NCBI RefSeq assembly: GCF_905220415.1
Contig: NC_059544.1
Coordinates: 1,800,501 to 1,864,500, forward strand
From: Colias croceus
Taxonomy: Eukaryota > Arthropoda > Insecta > Lepidoptera > Pieridae
DNA length: 64,000 nt
Direction: 5' to 3'
This document shows positions 1 to 10,993 of the stretch, in pieces (the stretch's first letter is position 1; the number at the start of each line of letters is the position of its first letter). A program made the translations under genes and the position numbers. Below the pieces are notes generated by a model. It had not been told where the DNA came from. It saw only the letters and a program-made list of their open reading frames with translations, and searched no databases.

Positions 1-3000
1 GCTGATTCTAGATAGCGCAATGAAATTCATTCATAATGAACGTATTATTTTAAACAAGCTTTTAGTATAATGTTTAGTAAAATTATTATTATTATATTAA
101 AGTACGAAGCAAATGAAGCTATATTAGCTTTGATAGATATTATAAACATTGCTGCTAACACAATAAAGATTCTTATTTCAGAAATCTCTGAAGTATCCAA
201 AGTCCTCATAGAAAAAGGTTTTCTGCAATTTATAACAACAAGCGATCGTAAAATTCAATCAGACACATTTCAGCTGTAAACGCAAGTATAGAGAGAAAAG
301 GAAATGTTTTAAATTCACAGTGAAACAGCGAACAAAAGAATACCAAGGGGACAACAGATTAAGTGAAAAAGAAGAAAAGGTGGGGATTTATGAACTAGAC
401 AAAACGGTGTAGCTTCAGTATTCCGTGAGAATCGAAAAAAAGACAACAATTGAAGTGGAATGAAAATGGCGTCAATTAAGCTTACACAATTAACGTAAGG
501 GAATGTACAGATAGCATCTCGTGACCCGGGGCTATCGGCCGGGCACCGAACCCGCTACCGTTTGTGCTTTTGTGATTTATCTGCTCGTACCGGGTTAATT
601 GACTGCCTCATTGGCGAATGTCAGCAGAATATTGGGATATAATTACTTAACCTTAATGTGAATCCTGAAAATCAGTTCTCTCCTCTCCCCAAAGAGCTAT
701 CGAATTGGAAAAGAAAGCCTTACGAAGCTTGTAATGCATTCGTAGCTAGTTGATGGATATGGATGGACGAACTTTTTTCTAACCCATTTATGTTTTTAAA
801 TTTTAACACATTTCATGAAATTGCTGTCAATTACAATTTTTGGTTAAAAAAAATATATATTATACACTGTACCATCATAATGTAGAATGTGTAATAAGAA
901 TCATCACTATTAATTCTAATAGATGTGAAGGATTCCATATTTAAAACAACATTTTATTATTTCTCTGAAATCTTGCAAAAATAATCACCTACCAACCTCC
1001 AACGCAGCAAAACTTTATACTACATCAACACGGATCTCTGTGTTAATTAATAAATGACGTCACGTTCCTTTTCCCAAATAAAAATCATTTTCAAATTAAT
1101 CTAGATAAGAACCGGTCGAGATAATATTATGCAACGGTAGCAAACATTTATGCTTACATCAGAAAGGTTAATATATTGAAATGGGACATCGAACAATTCG
1201 ATGATGTCGTCGATATAGAATTAAATTTATTTTATATCCTAAGAGATAAAATATGTGGTTTCGAATTACATAAACTCTAGACAGAATATGCAACCCCAAA
1301 TGGACGCGGTGATGAAACTGATGGTTGTTTTGTTTCTTTCTAATTTAGGTCAGATAATGTTAGTACAAAAGGGACAGAACACTGATGAAATTATGCAGAA
1401 GTCAAATTATTTATTTTAGGTCATGATCCAGAAACTATATAATTAGTAAGGAATGGTAATATAGTGGACTTGATGTTATAAATAGTAGGTAAAGTACCGA
1501 AAAAATAATATTTGCAACAAAAAGTCTTCTACGAATTAAGACTACGTCGTTTATGGGAACAAAATTTCAAGGTGTAATCGTACATAGGTACGTTATTGGT
1601 ATCACTATTATTTGTATTCCTATTGAAACTGTGTTATCATTTCGCACACATACGCAACATCAATTCGAATGCAACAGACTTATTCAAAATAGTAATTAAG
1701 ATCACTCGAAGGCAATCTTTATGATGTCTAGTGCGACCGGTCGACCAACGGACCGGCGGACCGACGAGTTTACGCATTTTTAACAGTTATAGCAATATAT
1801 ATTTACGTTTATAGATATCCATAACATTCTTTTACTAAAAGCCGATGCTGGGAGGCTATTCTGAAACTCTTATCGTCCGATAAGTTTATGGGACTCCGAT
1901 TAATTTAATTTCGTTTCATTTAATTTATTATGTGAATGCGTTTTGGATTTTAGTGCTGGTCGCGTGATGCTTTCTTAATGTCTTCGTGTCTAATAGCGCC
2001 GTATTATGTAAGAAGGTTTTCGTTTTTAATAAAATTTTAACTTTCTTGAACATCAATTGCACTTTATAGCGCAAAAATATTCCTAGAGTTTCATAATTCA
2101 AATCAAAAATATTTCCTATAAACGAAGAAACAATGTTGATTGTCATTTCGAGAAAAACCAATTTATGCAACGCGTTAAATCATGACTCGTTAGTTCCCAA
2201 AGCCACAATAACAATGCCTTTCACTTTATGCTAATGTATTGAATATTGATACTTCATCATTATCATACTACTCCACACCACGACCAGTACTGAATGCAAC
2301 AAAGCGATAGCGTCCTAATAATATGTAATAACTATAAAATTATTCCAATACAAAACCACTTGGCGAAAGGCAGACGGTATCACGAACGCCCTGAATCTTA
2401 TTACTATTCGAGCACACATCCAAATATCGACTCTACCCGTCAATAATAGAATTCAATTTCACGCGTGAAGAATTAAAAACATACGGATTAGGTTCGCTGA
2501 AAAAATGACTCGTACACCACTCGTATTAAGTGCGATAATTGAACGTACGTTTGGGGATGAAGTATCATGTTTCTCTCTCACTTGGTCAGGTGTTGCTAGC
2601 GGGCGTCGCTTTATTTTGAATGCTTTTGTTCTATGGAGTGTGAACTCGATAAAAACCAGAAGGAAGCGAGCGATGTACAGAATAAGGGTGTTTTTGTAAA
2701 ACAAAAAGTTTTGAATAAGAAAGCGCGAGTGTTTTCGGATTCGTATGACCGCATTGTGTGGGTTTAGGCTTTAATATTCGTACCTATCGGGATTGTCTCA
2801 GACCTAACCGGTGTTTGGTTACCCTCCTCTCAGATTTCACAAGTGTATTGATTTTTATGAAATATATTCGCTGTCTTTCACGCATATTCATAATTCCAGA
2901 TGGGAGTTGAAATGTGTATGCGTTTGGGGATTTTTTTTGCGTTATTGTAAATTCGTCACCATCTGAAAACACGATATATTCTTGATTCAATAGAGGATCA

Positions 3001-3128
3001 GTTTCATAGAAATTTCTTGAATGCTTTAGAATTCAGGAAAACAATAAATCATTATTCTTAGGTACCTTCTAAAACTAAATCATCTAGAATATTCAATTTT
3101 CAGTCATCATAAAACAATTGATTACCCA
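1..3128. other. AT-rich stretch with no recognisable gene
   Basis: No exon or named repeat is recognised here. A plus-strand open frame at 70-279 (69 codons) and an overlapping purine-rich open frame downstream to about 430 lack convincing splice signals. Positions 520-600 form a short GC-rich patch (CCCGGG, GGCCGGGC) in otherwise AT-rich DNA. Positions 2490-2700 are open on both strands and GC-balanced, as in decayed repeats or short conserved elements, but nothing identifies them. Confidence 0.5.
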
Positions 3129-3370
3129 CTAGCTTTCCACCCGCAGCTTCGCCCGCGCAGCCAAAGAAAAACCCGCATAGTTCCCGTTCCCGTGGGATTT
3201 CCGGGATAAAACCTATCCTGTTTTCCGGGGTAAAAAGTAGCCTATGTTCTTTCACGGGTGTCAAAATATCTCAATACCAAATTTCATGCAAATTGGTTCA
3301 GTACTTTAGGCGTGATTGAGTAACAGACAGACAGACAGAGTTACTTTCGCATTTATAATATAAGTATGGA
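3129..3370 (-). mobile_element. Non-autonomous Helitron-like element
   Basis: Read on the minus strand it starts TCCATACTTATATTATAAAT, carries a (GTCT)n run, then a conserved body, and ends with a GC-rich CGCGGGCGAAGC-type hairpin followed by CTAG next to a T. A TC start, a CTAG end, a hairpin just before the end and no terminal inverted repeat are the hallmarks of Helitrons. The same body recurs at 53269-53511 in the opposite orientation and in part at 31195-31377 and 18835-19061. It has no coding capacity, so it must have been moved by a helicase encoded elsewhere. Confidence 0.7.
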
Positions 3371-4059
3371 TAGTCAAGGGAAAACGATTTATTTTAAAGA
3401 TAAATATTGGCGATGTTTATAATAATCCTCTCTTGCTGTACAACAAAGTTGTCATTGATACAGATTACAACGAGAGGAGCTTGACGCAATAAATCATAAT
3501 GTAAGCAGTAAAGTATTCAGCTTTGTATGTTTGCTGGTGGTAATATCTGGATCTACTGAACTGATTTTTAACATACGTTTCATAGAAATAACATATAGAA
3601 TAAATAGATAGGATAGTATGTAAGCGATGTTATTGGTAAGTGTCATAGGCTAGTTTTTTATTCCGGGTCAACCCGGGGCAAGCGGGTAGACAACAATACT
3701 ACATACGAACGTACAAGTAACAATTTTTTACGTAACAAAATATTTGTCAATCATAATACTTATATGCTTTTTGCAACAAGCCTTTGCAATTATATTATTA
3801 CATCAGATTTGATAATTGATGATAACATTACAACAATATGTAATGTATCAATTGATATGTTTAAATTCATAGCTTTTTATTATCACCATTTTTGTATGTT
3901 TACAGCAGTAATTTGTCATAACAACACTACAATGTGCTTAAGAATAAAGAATGAAAGATATTTTATCTGTAACTGGGTCTTCACTAGCCTTATTTGTCAA
4001 GTAACTTTTTTTCTAAAACACAAACAATTACTTAGCTAGACGCTAGACTTTCAGGCAAT
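3371..4059. other. Presumed 3' flank / 3' UTR of the minus-strand candidate gene
   Basis: AT-rich DNA downstream (on the minus strand) of the stop codon at 4060-4062. Apart from the poly(A) signal listed separately I see only a small CCGGGT/ACCCGG hairpin near 3662. The plus-strand open frame 3764-4039 has no coding character. Confidence 0.35.
3877..3882 (-). promoter_or_regulatory. Candidate polyadenylation signal AATAAA
   Basis: AATAAA on the minus strand, about 180 bases past the stop codon of the candidate terminal exon (4060-4220). The spacing suits a short 3' UTR, but the hexamer is common in AT-rich DNA. Confidence 0.3.
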
Positions 4060-4220
4060 TTAAATCGTAATACTATCTAAGTACCTATCTATACCAGCTT
4101 CGCTCTTGATACATTTAGAGCTTATACCTCCCAGGGAGTCAGGGATCACGTATATATCTCGTGGTGAAATATTTTTTTTAACTGGTTCAGTATTCTTGAG
4201 ATTAGCAATAACTTCTTCAG
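4060..4220 (-). CDS. Candidate terminal exon (exon 3 of 3 seen) of an unrecognised gene
   Basis: After a 2-base CT (which completes a GCT codon with the last G of the exon at 6120-6177), 52 sense codons run to a TAA at 4060-4062. The peptide starts EEVIANLKNTEP, is hydrophilic and ends GIDRYLDSITI. It has no membrane segment or motif I recognise. The acceptor (TACTAAT branch-like sequence, then ATATAAAG) is weak, lacking a good pyrimidine tract. Support comes from the phase match with the upstream exon, a composition less AT-rich than the surroundings and an AATAAA downstream. Family and function are unknown. The alternative is a chance open frame. Confidence 0.4.
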
Positions 4221-4251
4221 CTTTATATAATTAGTACAGACTAGAGCAATG

Positions 4252-4316
4252 ACGAACCACCGTGCACCGCTTCAGCGCGTACAGAGACCATAATCCATTT
4301 ATCTAGAACATTCGAG
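4252..4316 (+). repeat. Local duplication, copy without SINE
   Basis: The block GAACCACCG...CAGCGCGTA...ATAATCCATTTATCTAGAAC recurs about 370 bases downstream, where it is split by a SINE (4621-4651 and 4928-4956). This copy therefore approximates the empty site. It lies just upstream, in minus-strand terms, of the candidate terminal exon. Confidence 0.6.
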
Positions 4317-4406
4317 ATCATGTACCTACATACCCTATAGTGAAAGAAATTTAGATATTGGTCCAGAAGTTCCTAATGCAACCTAACTCTTCAACATTAA
4401 AAAAAT

Positions 4407-5088
4407 GAAAGGTTACAAGCATGTTACGTTACAAGCAGGCTCAAAATGTCTACTATGTATACTAATTTATATTCCCTTTCAAAATTATTCGAGGATATAT
4501 GTAGTTATAAATCTTGGAAAATCTTCTTTTTCTATCTCATATTTCAAAATTTATCAAACTATGTTCCTTAAACATAAAACATGGAGCAAACATAGAGCAT
4601 AAACTTGCATTTAGCAATTAAGAACCACCGCTACAGCGCGTATGTCTTCATGACGACGCGGTTGGCGCAGTGGTAAAGTAACTGCCTACTGAGCCGACGG
4701 TCCCGGGTTCGATCCCCGGTCAGGGCAAATATTTGTGTGATGAACTCAATTATTTGTTCTTGGGTCTGGGTGTTATTATCTATATATGTATTTATTAAAT
4801 ATTATATTTATCGTCGCCTAGTACCCACAACACAAGCCTTAATTGAGCTTACTGTGGGACTAGGTCGATTTGTGTAATAATGTCCTATAATATATTTATT
4901 ATATATTTATTTATTATACTATATAATATAATCCATTTATCTAGAACATTCGAGAATATGATAATGAGTCCCCAAATTACCAAATTAATAATACCGGAAC
5001 TTGTTACATTATGAATAGTCGCTGTATCATCGATCATTAGCTATCAGTGAGAGCGTTATCCACAGAACAGTAAAAACTAATAGAAGTG
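4407..5088 (+). repeat. Left copy of a local inverted repeat (interrupted by a SINE)
   Basis: Starts GAAAGGTTACAAGCATGTTA and ends CAGTAAAAACTAATAGAAGTG. The outer part (4407-4571) and inner part (5054-5088) match the reverse complement of 6517-6676 and 6327-6362. The middle parts differ, and this copy also contains the SINE. Two opposed copies of a roughly 350-400 bp dispersed repeat is the simplest reading. A single element with long inverted repeats is the alternative. No transposase frame was seen inside either arm. Confidence 0.6.
4651..4927 (+). mobile_element. Metulj-like tRNA-derived SINE
   Basis: The head looks like a tRNA, with a box A (GTTGGCGCAGTGG, about 4661-4673) and a box B (GGTTCGATCCC, 4706-4716), so it carries an internal RNA polymerase III promoter. 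The body has the features I associate with the lepidopteran Metulj SINE (CAAATATTTGT, GGGTCTGGGTGTTA, CCTAGTACCCACAA, GGGACTAGGTCGATTTGTGT), and the tail is a TATTTAT-rich repeat. It sits inside the local duplication at 4621-4956, whose intact sister copy is at 4252-4316. It is not a functional tRNA gene: the tRNA-like part lacks a foldable acceptor stem and runs directly into the SINE body. Confidence 0.8.
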
Positions 5089-5683
5089 CTATAATGTCAT
5101 AATTAGTATGAAAACCAGTGTCGCCAAACCCACACATTTAAATCGATAGTTATACAGTACACTACAAGTAAACTATGCCTTTGATTGGACAGCTTAATTT
5201 GAGTAAAAACTGACTTAGGTTATAAATTCAGCATTTCAATATGTACCCTAACGCACCCTGTTACGGTTTATTTTAATATAACATCTCTAGGCATATTGGC
5301 TGTTTTGTTTCTCTTTGCTCAGAAATTCCAAATTCGAAAACATTCAGCTACTCCACAACAGAGGGCGTTAGTTTTCGATACATATGACTTTGAACCTCAA
5401 CACATAAAGATAAGGTTGAAATTTGTATCACTCTACATTAATGACATTAACTTGATGCTATGCTCTAAGGGATGTCAGCCTTGTTATCGATAATTCACAA
5501 ATAAATATTTTTTTGTGCATTTTTTTTGCTTTCTATTATATGAGTACAGTATAATGTGTCACATTTTGGTGTATGTTTATAACTACTAAGTACGTCTTTT
5601 CATATTATTATATTTTAATAAAAAACGGAATAGAATAGTATAAATCTATATTTACAAAATACAAACAGAAATTATGCATTATT

Positions 5684-5930
5684 TTAAATCTTGGAACTGC
5701 CGTAGGTTTGATGTATCGGTGGCCTTTGTTAGACTGCTTAGTGCTGTACGGCATCCAGTTAACTCGTCACGTTGCATTTATCCATTTCTCTTTTAAATTA
5801 GCCTCTTTGGAAAATCTATAAATAAATAGGACTAATGAAAGCTAAGGAAAAATAAAATAAAATTTAATATTTTATAGTGATTGTCTTTTCTAAAGTATCG
5901 ATACTGTCGATATGCGCCACATGCATCACT
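5684..5930 (-). pseudogene. THAP-domain pseudogene remnant
   Basis: The minus strand shows pieces of a THAP zinc-binding DNA-binding domain. The first block (5930-5871) reads ACGAYRQYRYFRKDN, like the CxxYxC start of the domain with the second cysteine lost. It is followed by an intron-like AT stretch with a TTTTCCTTAG acceptor. The second block (5842-5684) reads KEANLKEKWINAT, then a TGA stop, then RVNWMP and KPTAVPRF. THAP domains have KW, a following RxxW..P and a C-terminal AVP motif. The Cys-x2-His pair expected between them is missing, and the stop breaks the frame. It lies inside the last intron of the candidate minus-strand gene. Source could be a THAP gene or a P-element-type transposase. 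No transposase body was seen. Confidence 0.6.
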
Positions 5931-6119
5931 AATCCGACATTCGTTTGTTTATTGCAATAATATTCCAGAAAGTCTTGTTTGCTGTTCAATCTATATTAGT
6001 ACTAATTTCTTATGGATTAAGGTTCATTTTGACTTAATATTTTTATAAATTTTTGACAAATTACGACAAGCGAATTTATAACATAAAATATATTTAAAAT
6101 AAATTAAAATAAGACTTAC

Positions 6120-6177
6120 CGATGGTATGAAATGCCTCCATTGCTGATATTATTGTGTCTGCTATCATTTTTGGTCT
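6120..6177 (-). CDS. Candidate internal exon (exon 2 of 3 seen) of an unrecognised gene
   Basis: A 58-base exon bounded by a good acceptor (GTTGTTTTGTATTAG) and a consensus donor (G followed by GTAAGT). Joined in phase 0 to the exon at 8544-8794 it reads RPKMIADTIISAMEAFHTI and leaves one G, which with the CT of exon 4060-4220 gives an Ala codon. Both junctions preserve one open frame. An in-frame ATG inside it could mimic a start codon, but the acceptor and phase argue for an internal exon. It lies between the THAP remnant and the right inverted-repeat copy. Confidence 0.4.
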
Positions 6178-6326
6178 CTAATACAAAACAACACGTCCTT
6201 ATTAATGAATAAATATGGAAAAAAGGTTTGACAGCTGACAACCGACTCGAATATTTTTCTGCGCACAACTGAGAGCAAGTTAGGTGATCTTACCTTACTA
6301 GTGACACGTGGGCCACGCCCACATCA

Positions 6327-6676
6327 CACTTCTATTAGTTTTTACTGTTCTGTGGCGTTATCCGATCGTGTCGGGATAACTCCGTGTTAAATACAATACG
6401 TTGTGACAGTTTCCACTTTGGGATGTAGCGTTAGCAACGAAGTGGGAAAATTATAGGATTTGAGGAAATTTTAAGAAGTTTTGAAAATAAACCTTGTGGT
6501 AAGTATAGGTAATCTCTTAAGGAATATAGTTTGATGAATTTTGAAATATGAGATAGAAAAAGAAGATTTTCCAAGATTTATAGTTCTATTTCCTCGTATG
6601 AATGAGTTTGTAAGGGCGTATAAATTAATATAGTAGAGATTTTCCTGCTTGTAACGTAACATGCTTGTAACCTTTC
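6327..6676 (-). repeat. Right copy of the local inverted repeat
   Basis: Reverse-complement partner of 4407-5088: 6517-6676 matches 4407-4571 and 6327-6362 matches 5054-5088, both at high identity. The segment between (6363-6516) has no clear counterpart in the left copy. This copy lacks the SINE, so the SINE entered the left copy afterwards. Confidence 0.6.
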
Positions 6677-8543
6677 TTTTTTTTTAATTTTCTAGATAGA
6701 TTAGAAAATATTCACGATTGACATTAACATTTATAAGTAATTAAAATTTCTTCGTTATTAATGTATCTAGTTTATCCATTGGAATTTCTGATTGAACGGA
6801 AAAAGATTATATCAATTTCTGTTAATCTATTTACATTTTGCTTGTTTTCTATACATCATATATATCGATTTAGTGATAACTCTTTCGTAAAATTTCTAAG
6901 CCTACATATTTTTCTATCCGTACACAACAAGCATACAAGTTTTAATCCAAATCTCGTGTAAGTATTTCAACACGGCCGACTCGTCAAGCGAGCATTCCAC
7001 AGCATCCATCCCATTCACACCAATCACCATCCAACACGTCAGAGAGAGACAGCTCACGTAGGTGCTAGGAAGAATGGACCGGATAAAATTTTTCAATTTA
7101 TATTAAATGCACGAAGCGGTTACAAGATTTTGTTTTTAAAGATTGAAATACCTTAAAATGATTCTGGGAGAAATCGTTGTTTTACCTGCAACAAAAGAAT
7201 TGGAATTAGTTACGGCGCAGTTCAAACTAAAAAGTCATGGAGTATCATTATGACGATAAAATTAGAACGTGGCGTTTTTTAGTGGTGGAAAAGTTGAGAT
7301 GCGACTCTAATACCCTGTTAACCGGGACAGGGAATCACAAACTTTTTTTATACATAGGCATATGAAATAGATGCATGTGTCAATAGCTTGTAGAAGCATC
7401 TACCGAAATTGTATGGAACCCTGAAAAATATAGGCAGTACCAAAAAATGGGCTCAAAAAAATAAATATTTTTCTCCATTGTCATACAAAATGCATCAAAA
7501 GTTTACATAATATTACCTCACACAATACACTCGAATCGAACAAAAACGAGTATTACAAAATGACTGCGCGTTTTCATATCATGATAGCAACAAATACCGG
7601 AGTACAATAGTAAAGACATTGCGAATTAATCTACTATCGTGTAATATGACATTCTTTTACGATACAACTCTTACTTAAAACATCATTAAAGTCACATACC
7701 ATCATACGATAATACATTCTAATCCAAACGCATAAAGCACAAAATCTACTACCAACATCAAGCACAATATAAATTACCAGAGATCTAAGCATTATCGAGA
7801 ATGTAGAAGCCCATCCAGGTTTTTGTTGCTGAGTTAATGAAATTTATACGTTACGATATTATCTCGCGTCGTAAACGTGTCGTATGATGCGAATTACTAA
7901 GTAATCGGTAACCGATAAGCTTTAAATTAGCAACTGCGAATGTATTTCGATCATAAAGTTTGGAAATGTATTATTTATGATAGGTGCTTTAAATTCTATA
8001 CCATTCAGTTGGTACAAAAAGTATAATGTTTTATTTATGGTAGAGCAAGCAAACGAGCATACAAGCTGTATGATACGGTACTCGTACGGAACAACACAAG
8101 TTTCTCAGATATACTAATAAATCGGCATCCAGAGATAGACTATAAATGCGAAGAGATTTGATATCTGAAGCTTTCTTTCTTTCATTACCTTATGTAAAGT
8201 TTGGGTAAAGCACCCAAAAATAATCCAAATTCTTAAAGATCAGACAAATAATTTTCGTTTACGTTTTGAGCATTTCAAATATAATAGCTCATAACAGTAG
8301 TTCTTTTATCAATCACAATTTAGAACCCAAATTTATGTCTCTATAGTTATGAAACTTAATCAAAAACAATCCACCACCGCACATCAGAAGCGAAGAATCC
8401 ACAGCGAAATGAAGTAATTTATTTTACACATTCGTATCGTAATCGTCTCGTGAGTGCAAAACAGGCCAACATTTCTCTGAAGGCACTGAGGAAAAAACGG
8501 CGGGAGCGTGCTTCGGAACCGTGTAATTTTATACAATTCTCAC
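6677..8543. other. Presumed intron between candidate exons 1 and 2
   Basis: AT-rich sequence with no recognised exon or complete element. Around 8030-8075 a string (GAGCAAGCAAACGAGCA) resembles the 3' tail of the LINE at 25.5 kb and may be a decayed fragment of that family. Confidence 0.4.
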
Positions 8544-8794
8544 CTTATACATTTGTAATAGAGTCCCAATTTGTTTGTCAGCGTGTCGATCAAAGTTAAT
8601 AGAGCCTTGTAAGAATTCGCGGTGTATGCAGAGATCGCGTTTTTCAATTATTTCAAATCGCGCGAAATGCAGAGGCGTCTCGTATTTCGCTTGCTCAGCG
8701 TGAATGGCGGATTTTTGGCAAGTTTTTTTCACTTGTAAATATTTTTCATGCATAAGATATTTCATGTAAGCCGACATTAATATGTCATCATTTG
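8544..8794 (-). CDS. Candidate internal exon (exon 1 of 3 seen) of an unrecognised gene
   Basis: The best host exon in the window. It is 251 bases long with an acceptor GTATTTGTTTCAG and a donor AAG followed by GTGAGA. After a leading CA, 83 codons are open and end exactly at the donor (phase 0). The peptide is hydrophilic and probably helical: it starts NDDILMSAYMKYLMHEKYL and includes YETPLHFARFEIIEK. Base composition is clearly richer in G+C than the flanks, with CpG-containing codons. There is no signal peptide, membrane segment or catalytic motif I know. The preceding exon must end in phase 1. I could not place it with confidence. Weak phase-1 candidates are noted under findings. A coiled-coil or cytoskeletal protein is conceivable, but no function is assigned. 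Confidence 0.5.
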
Positions 8795-9852
8795 CTGAAA
8801 CAAATACTAATTGCGAATGTTAATTACACAGTGAAGCTGTGCATTGCTGGATTATCGTATTGATCCAAAATATTTATTTCACGAATTGTACTTACTGTAA
8901 TTACGTGAGGATTATGAATACATTGTATTAAAATTAACGAATTCAATGTTAAACCAATTCTTTATGATAAGGTATATTCTTAAAGGTACTTTATATTAAT
9001 AATTATAATCGAATCACAAACTGAGATAAAACGAAGTTATTTTTCATTTTGACAATTTACTATTTTCGGTTTAAAATGTATAGAATATAGATAATAAAAC
9101 GTATTATTACTTAATCATTTAGTTATCAGTTTCCAATAATCTCAAATTTGAATAGCAAAATAATTTAAAATAAATAATTAACTTAATAAAATTTTGCTAA
9201 TGCTTTTAATGGTATTTATTGCTGAACATTGGTATTTTATAAGAATCTAAACAATGTTTTCACATCCGTCACCTCTTCGATGTTCTTCGAAAACACGCTA
9301 AATGATCGTTTTAAAAACCTATCTCTATCTTATCAATATTTTCAATACTTCGAAACACATTAAAATAATGCTGATTAAATCGCAATACTTTGTTGCGGTA
9401 TGGTAATATACCATACTTTACCATATATGACATCGTTAGAAGTAGTTTGCATACATTAATTAAATTTGAAACAAAAAGAAACGTGATTTTAGAAAATATC
9501 AGACCGCAAGGTTGCTGCTGACCGGCTACCGATCGAAAGGCCGAATAAAAAATATCATTTAGTCGTATCCAAACTTGTTTGCTTTTAAAATATTTTGTAG
9601 AAACAACGTTTTCGCTTAACTTTAGTGAAAAAAAATTACAATTTATTTAATTTTAATATAATCTATGTCGCATTTGCTAAATTATTATCTATATTTAATT
9701 GATCGATTCGATAAAATCACTCTTCTGGAAAACTCATTTTTTGTGACACTAAATAAGAATATTTATCAAATATTTTTAATTTATTTTCTGTAACCATTAT
9801 ATTATTACTTTAATTCACGTCTTTGAATACGTATTTAAATTCACTCATTTAA
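8795..9852. other. AT-rich stretch upstream of the candidate exon
   Basis: No element is recognised. The minus strand has an open frame of about 115 codons between roughly 9310 and 9650, but it has mixed, low-complexity composition, no convincing splice sites in a usable phase, and a length that chance can produce once or twice in a window like this. Confidence 0.4.
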
Positions 9853-10051
9853 CCCTTTTTATTATGCTTCAGCTATTAAATTGTAAAAACCTTAGACCCC
9901 TTTTTCTCCAAATAAAGAACGAAATTCCGGTCTGTTTAGAAACATTTAATTTATTCCCAAAAAACAGATGCCACCAACACTAACTAAAAATGTCACTTAT
10001 AATAACAAAAGTGTAGACGAGCGGGTCGAATCGACCGCCACTGTCAAAGGG
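9853..10051. mobile_element. Possible piggyBac-type MITE
   Basis: The ends are CCCTTT and AAAGGG. They are flanked by TTAA on the left and TTAT on the right, as expected for a TTAA-inserting element with one decayed duplication. Inside, near the right end, is an interrupted palindrome GGGTCGAATCGACC. The terminal match is short, so the class is tentative. Confidence 0.35.
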
Positions 10052-10356
10052 TTATTTTATATTTTATATTCAGTTGTGACCTCTTGATGGCACAATAATG
10101 AGACGTTTTAATACCTGTGTGTCAATACTGGAAAGCTATTTATGTAAAGAGCTGCTGTGTAAATAGATTCAACATTCTTTCGAAATATAGTCACTTTTAA
10201 GTGTTCACTTTTATCTTAAAATTTATTTATCATTCAAAAGTATGGTTGTCTACGATTCTATGAATTCTATGATTTCGTTATAGCGTAATTTAAGTAGATT
10301 CGTCCTTGAGAAGTCACATTATGGATCTTGGTATAAAATACAAATTTAAATTTATA

Positions 10357-10527
10357 AGGGCTGATTTTTCAATCGTTGGTTAAAATTTATTAATCGTATT
10401 AAACTACCATTTCAAAAATGTATTCTAATTGTCCGCATTTGACAGTTTACAGGTGACATTTTAAAATACTTCGTGTAATACTTTATTGGACGGATAAATT
10501 TTAACCAGGGATTGAAAAATCGGCCCT
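10357..10527. mobile_element. Short MITE with long terminal inverted repeats
   Basis: The two ends, AGGGCTGATTTTTCAATC and AGGGCCGATTTTTCAATC, are inverted repeats. The match continues, with differences, through TGGTTAAAATTTAT, giving about 33 bases per arm in a 171 bp element. There is no coding capacity. The target-site duplication is not clear (TA on the left, AA on the right), so I do not name the superfamily. Confidence 0.75.
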
Positions 10528-10993
10528 AAAACAGATAGAGCAATGCAAAAAAATTACGCAAAAATCTAAAACTAGATCCTATTTATTTATCATTACACAT
10601 TAATCTATCAATAGCCCAAAGATTAAATGAAACTATTGCAATAATTTCATAAAGAATTTCTAAAATATCCTTATTTAATTTAGTTTACACGTACCAGTCA
10701 GAACGTAGCCTAAGAATAGGCCTCTGTCATGTTCCTCTCGCGAACATACGTGCCTTGTGTTAGGTACGTGCCATTCTATTTAATTTGCAAATACAAGTGA
10801 GGGTACGATTTACAACTATATTTTAGTAAGTACCTATAGGTATTATTATTTATAATACTGTTCGTGTTATCCATCTAATATAAGGGGATTTTGTAAAGCA
10901 TTTGAAATACAGTTTTTGTTAGTTAATATCTTGTACTCTGCTGTTTTCTTTGCACGTATTATTGAGACTAAAAATAGTAAATACAATTACGTA

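Noticed and set aside
3764..4039. 91-codon plus-strand frame
   Set aside because: Low-complexity composition opposite the presumed 3' UTR of the minus-strand gene. No supporting signal.
4661..4735. tRNA-like sequence with box A and box B
   Set aside because: It is the head of a SINE: the sequence continues into a conserved SINE body and AT-rich tail, and no acceptor stem can form. Not called as a tRNA gene.
10684..10775. Minus-strand frame with a GTACGT donor in phase 1, considered as the exon before 8794
   Set aside because: The segment contains a GCCTA/TAGGC hairpin and looks like a dispersed repeat. No acceptor was found.
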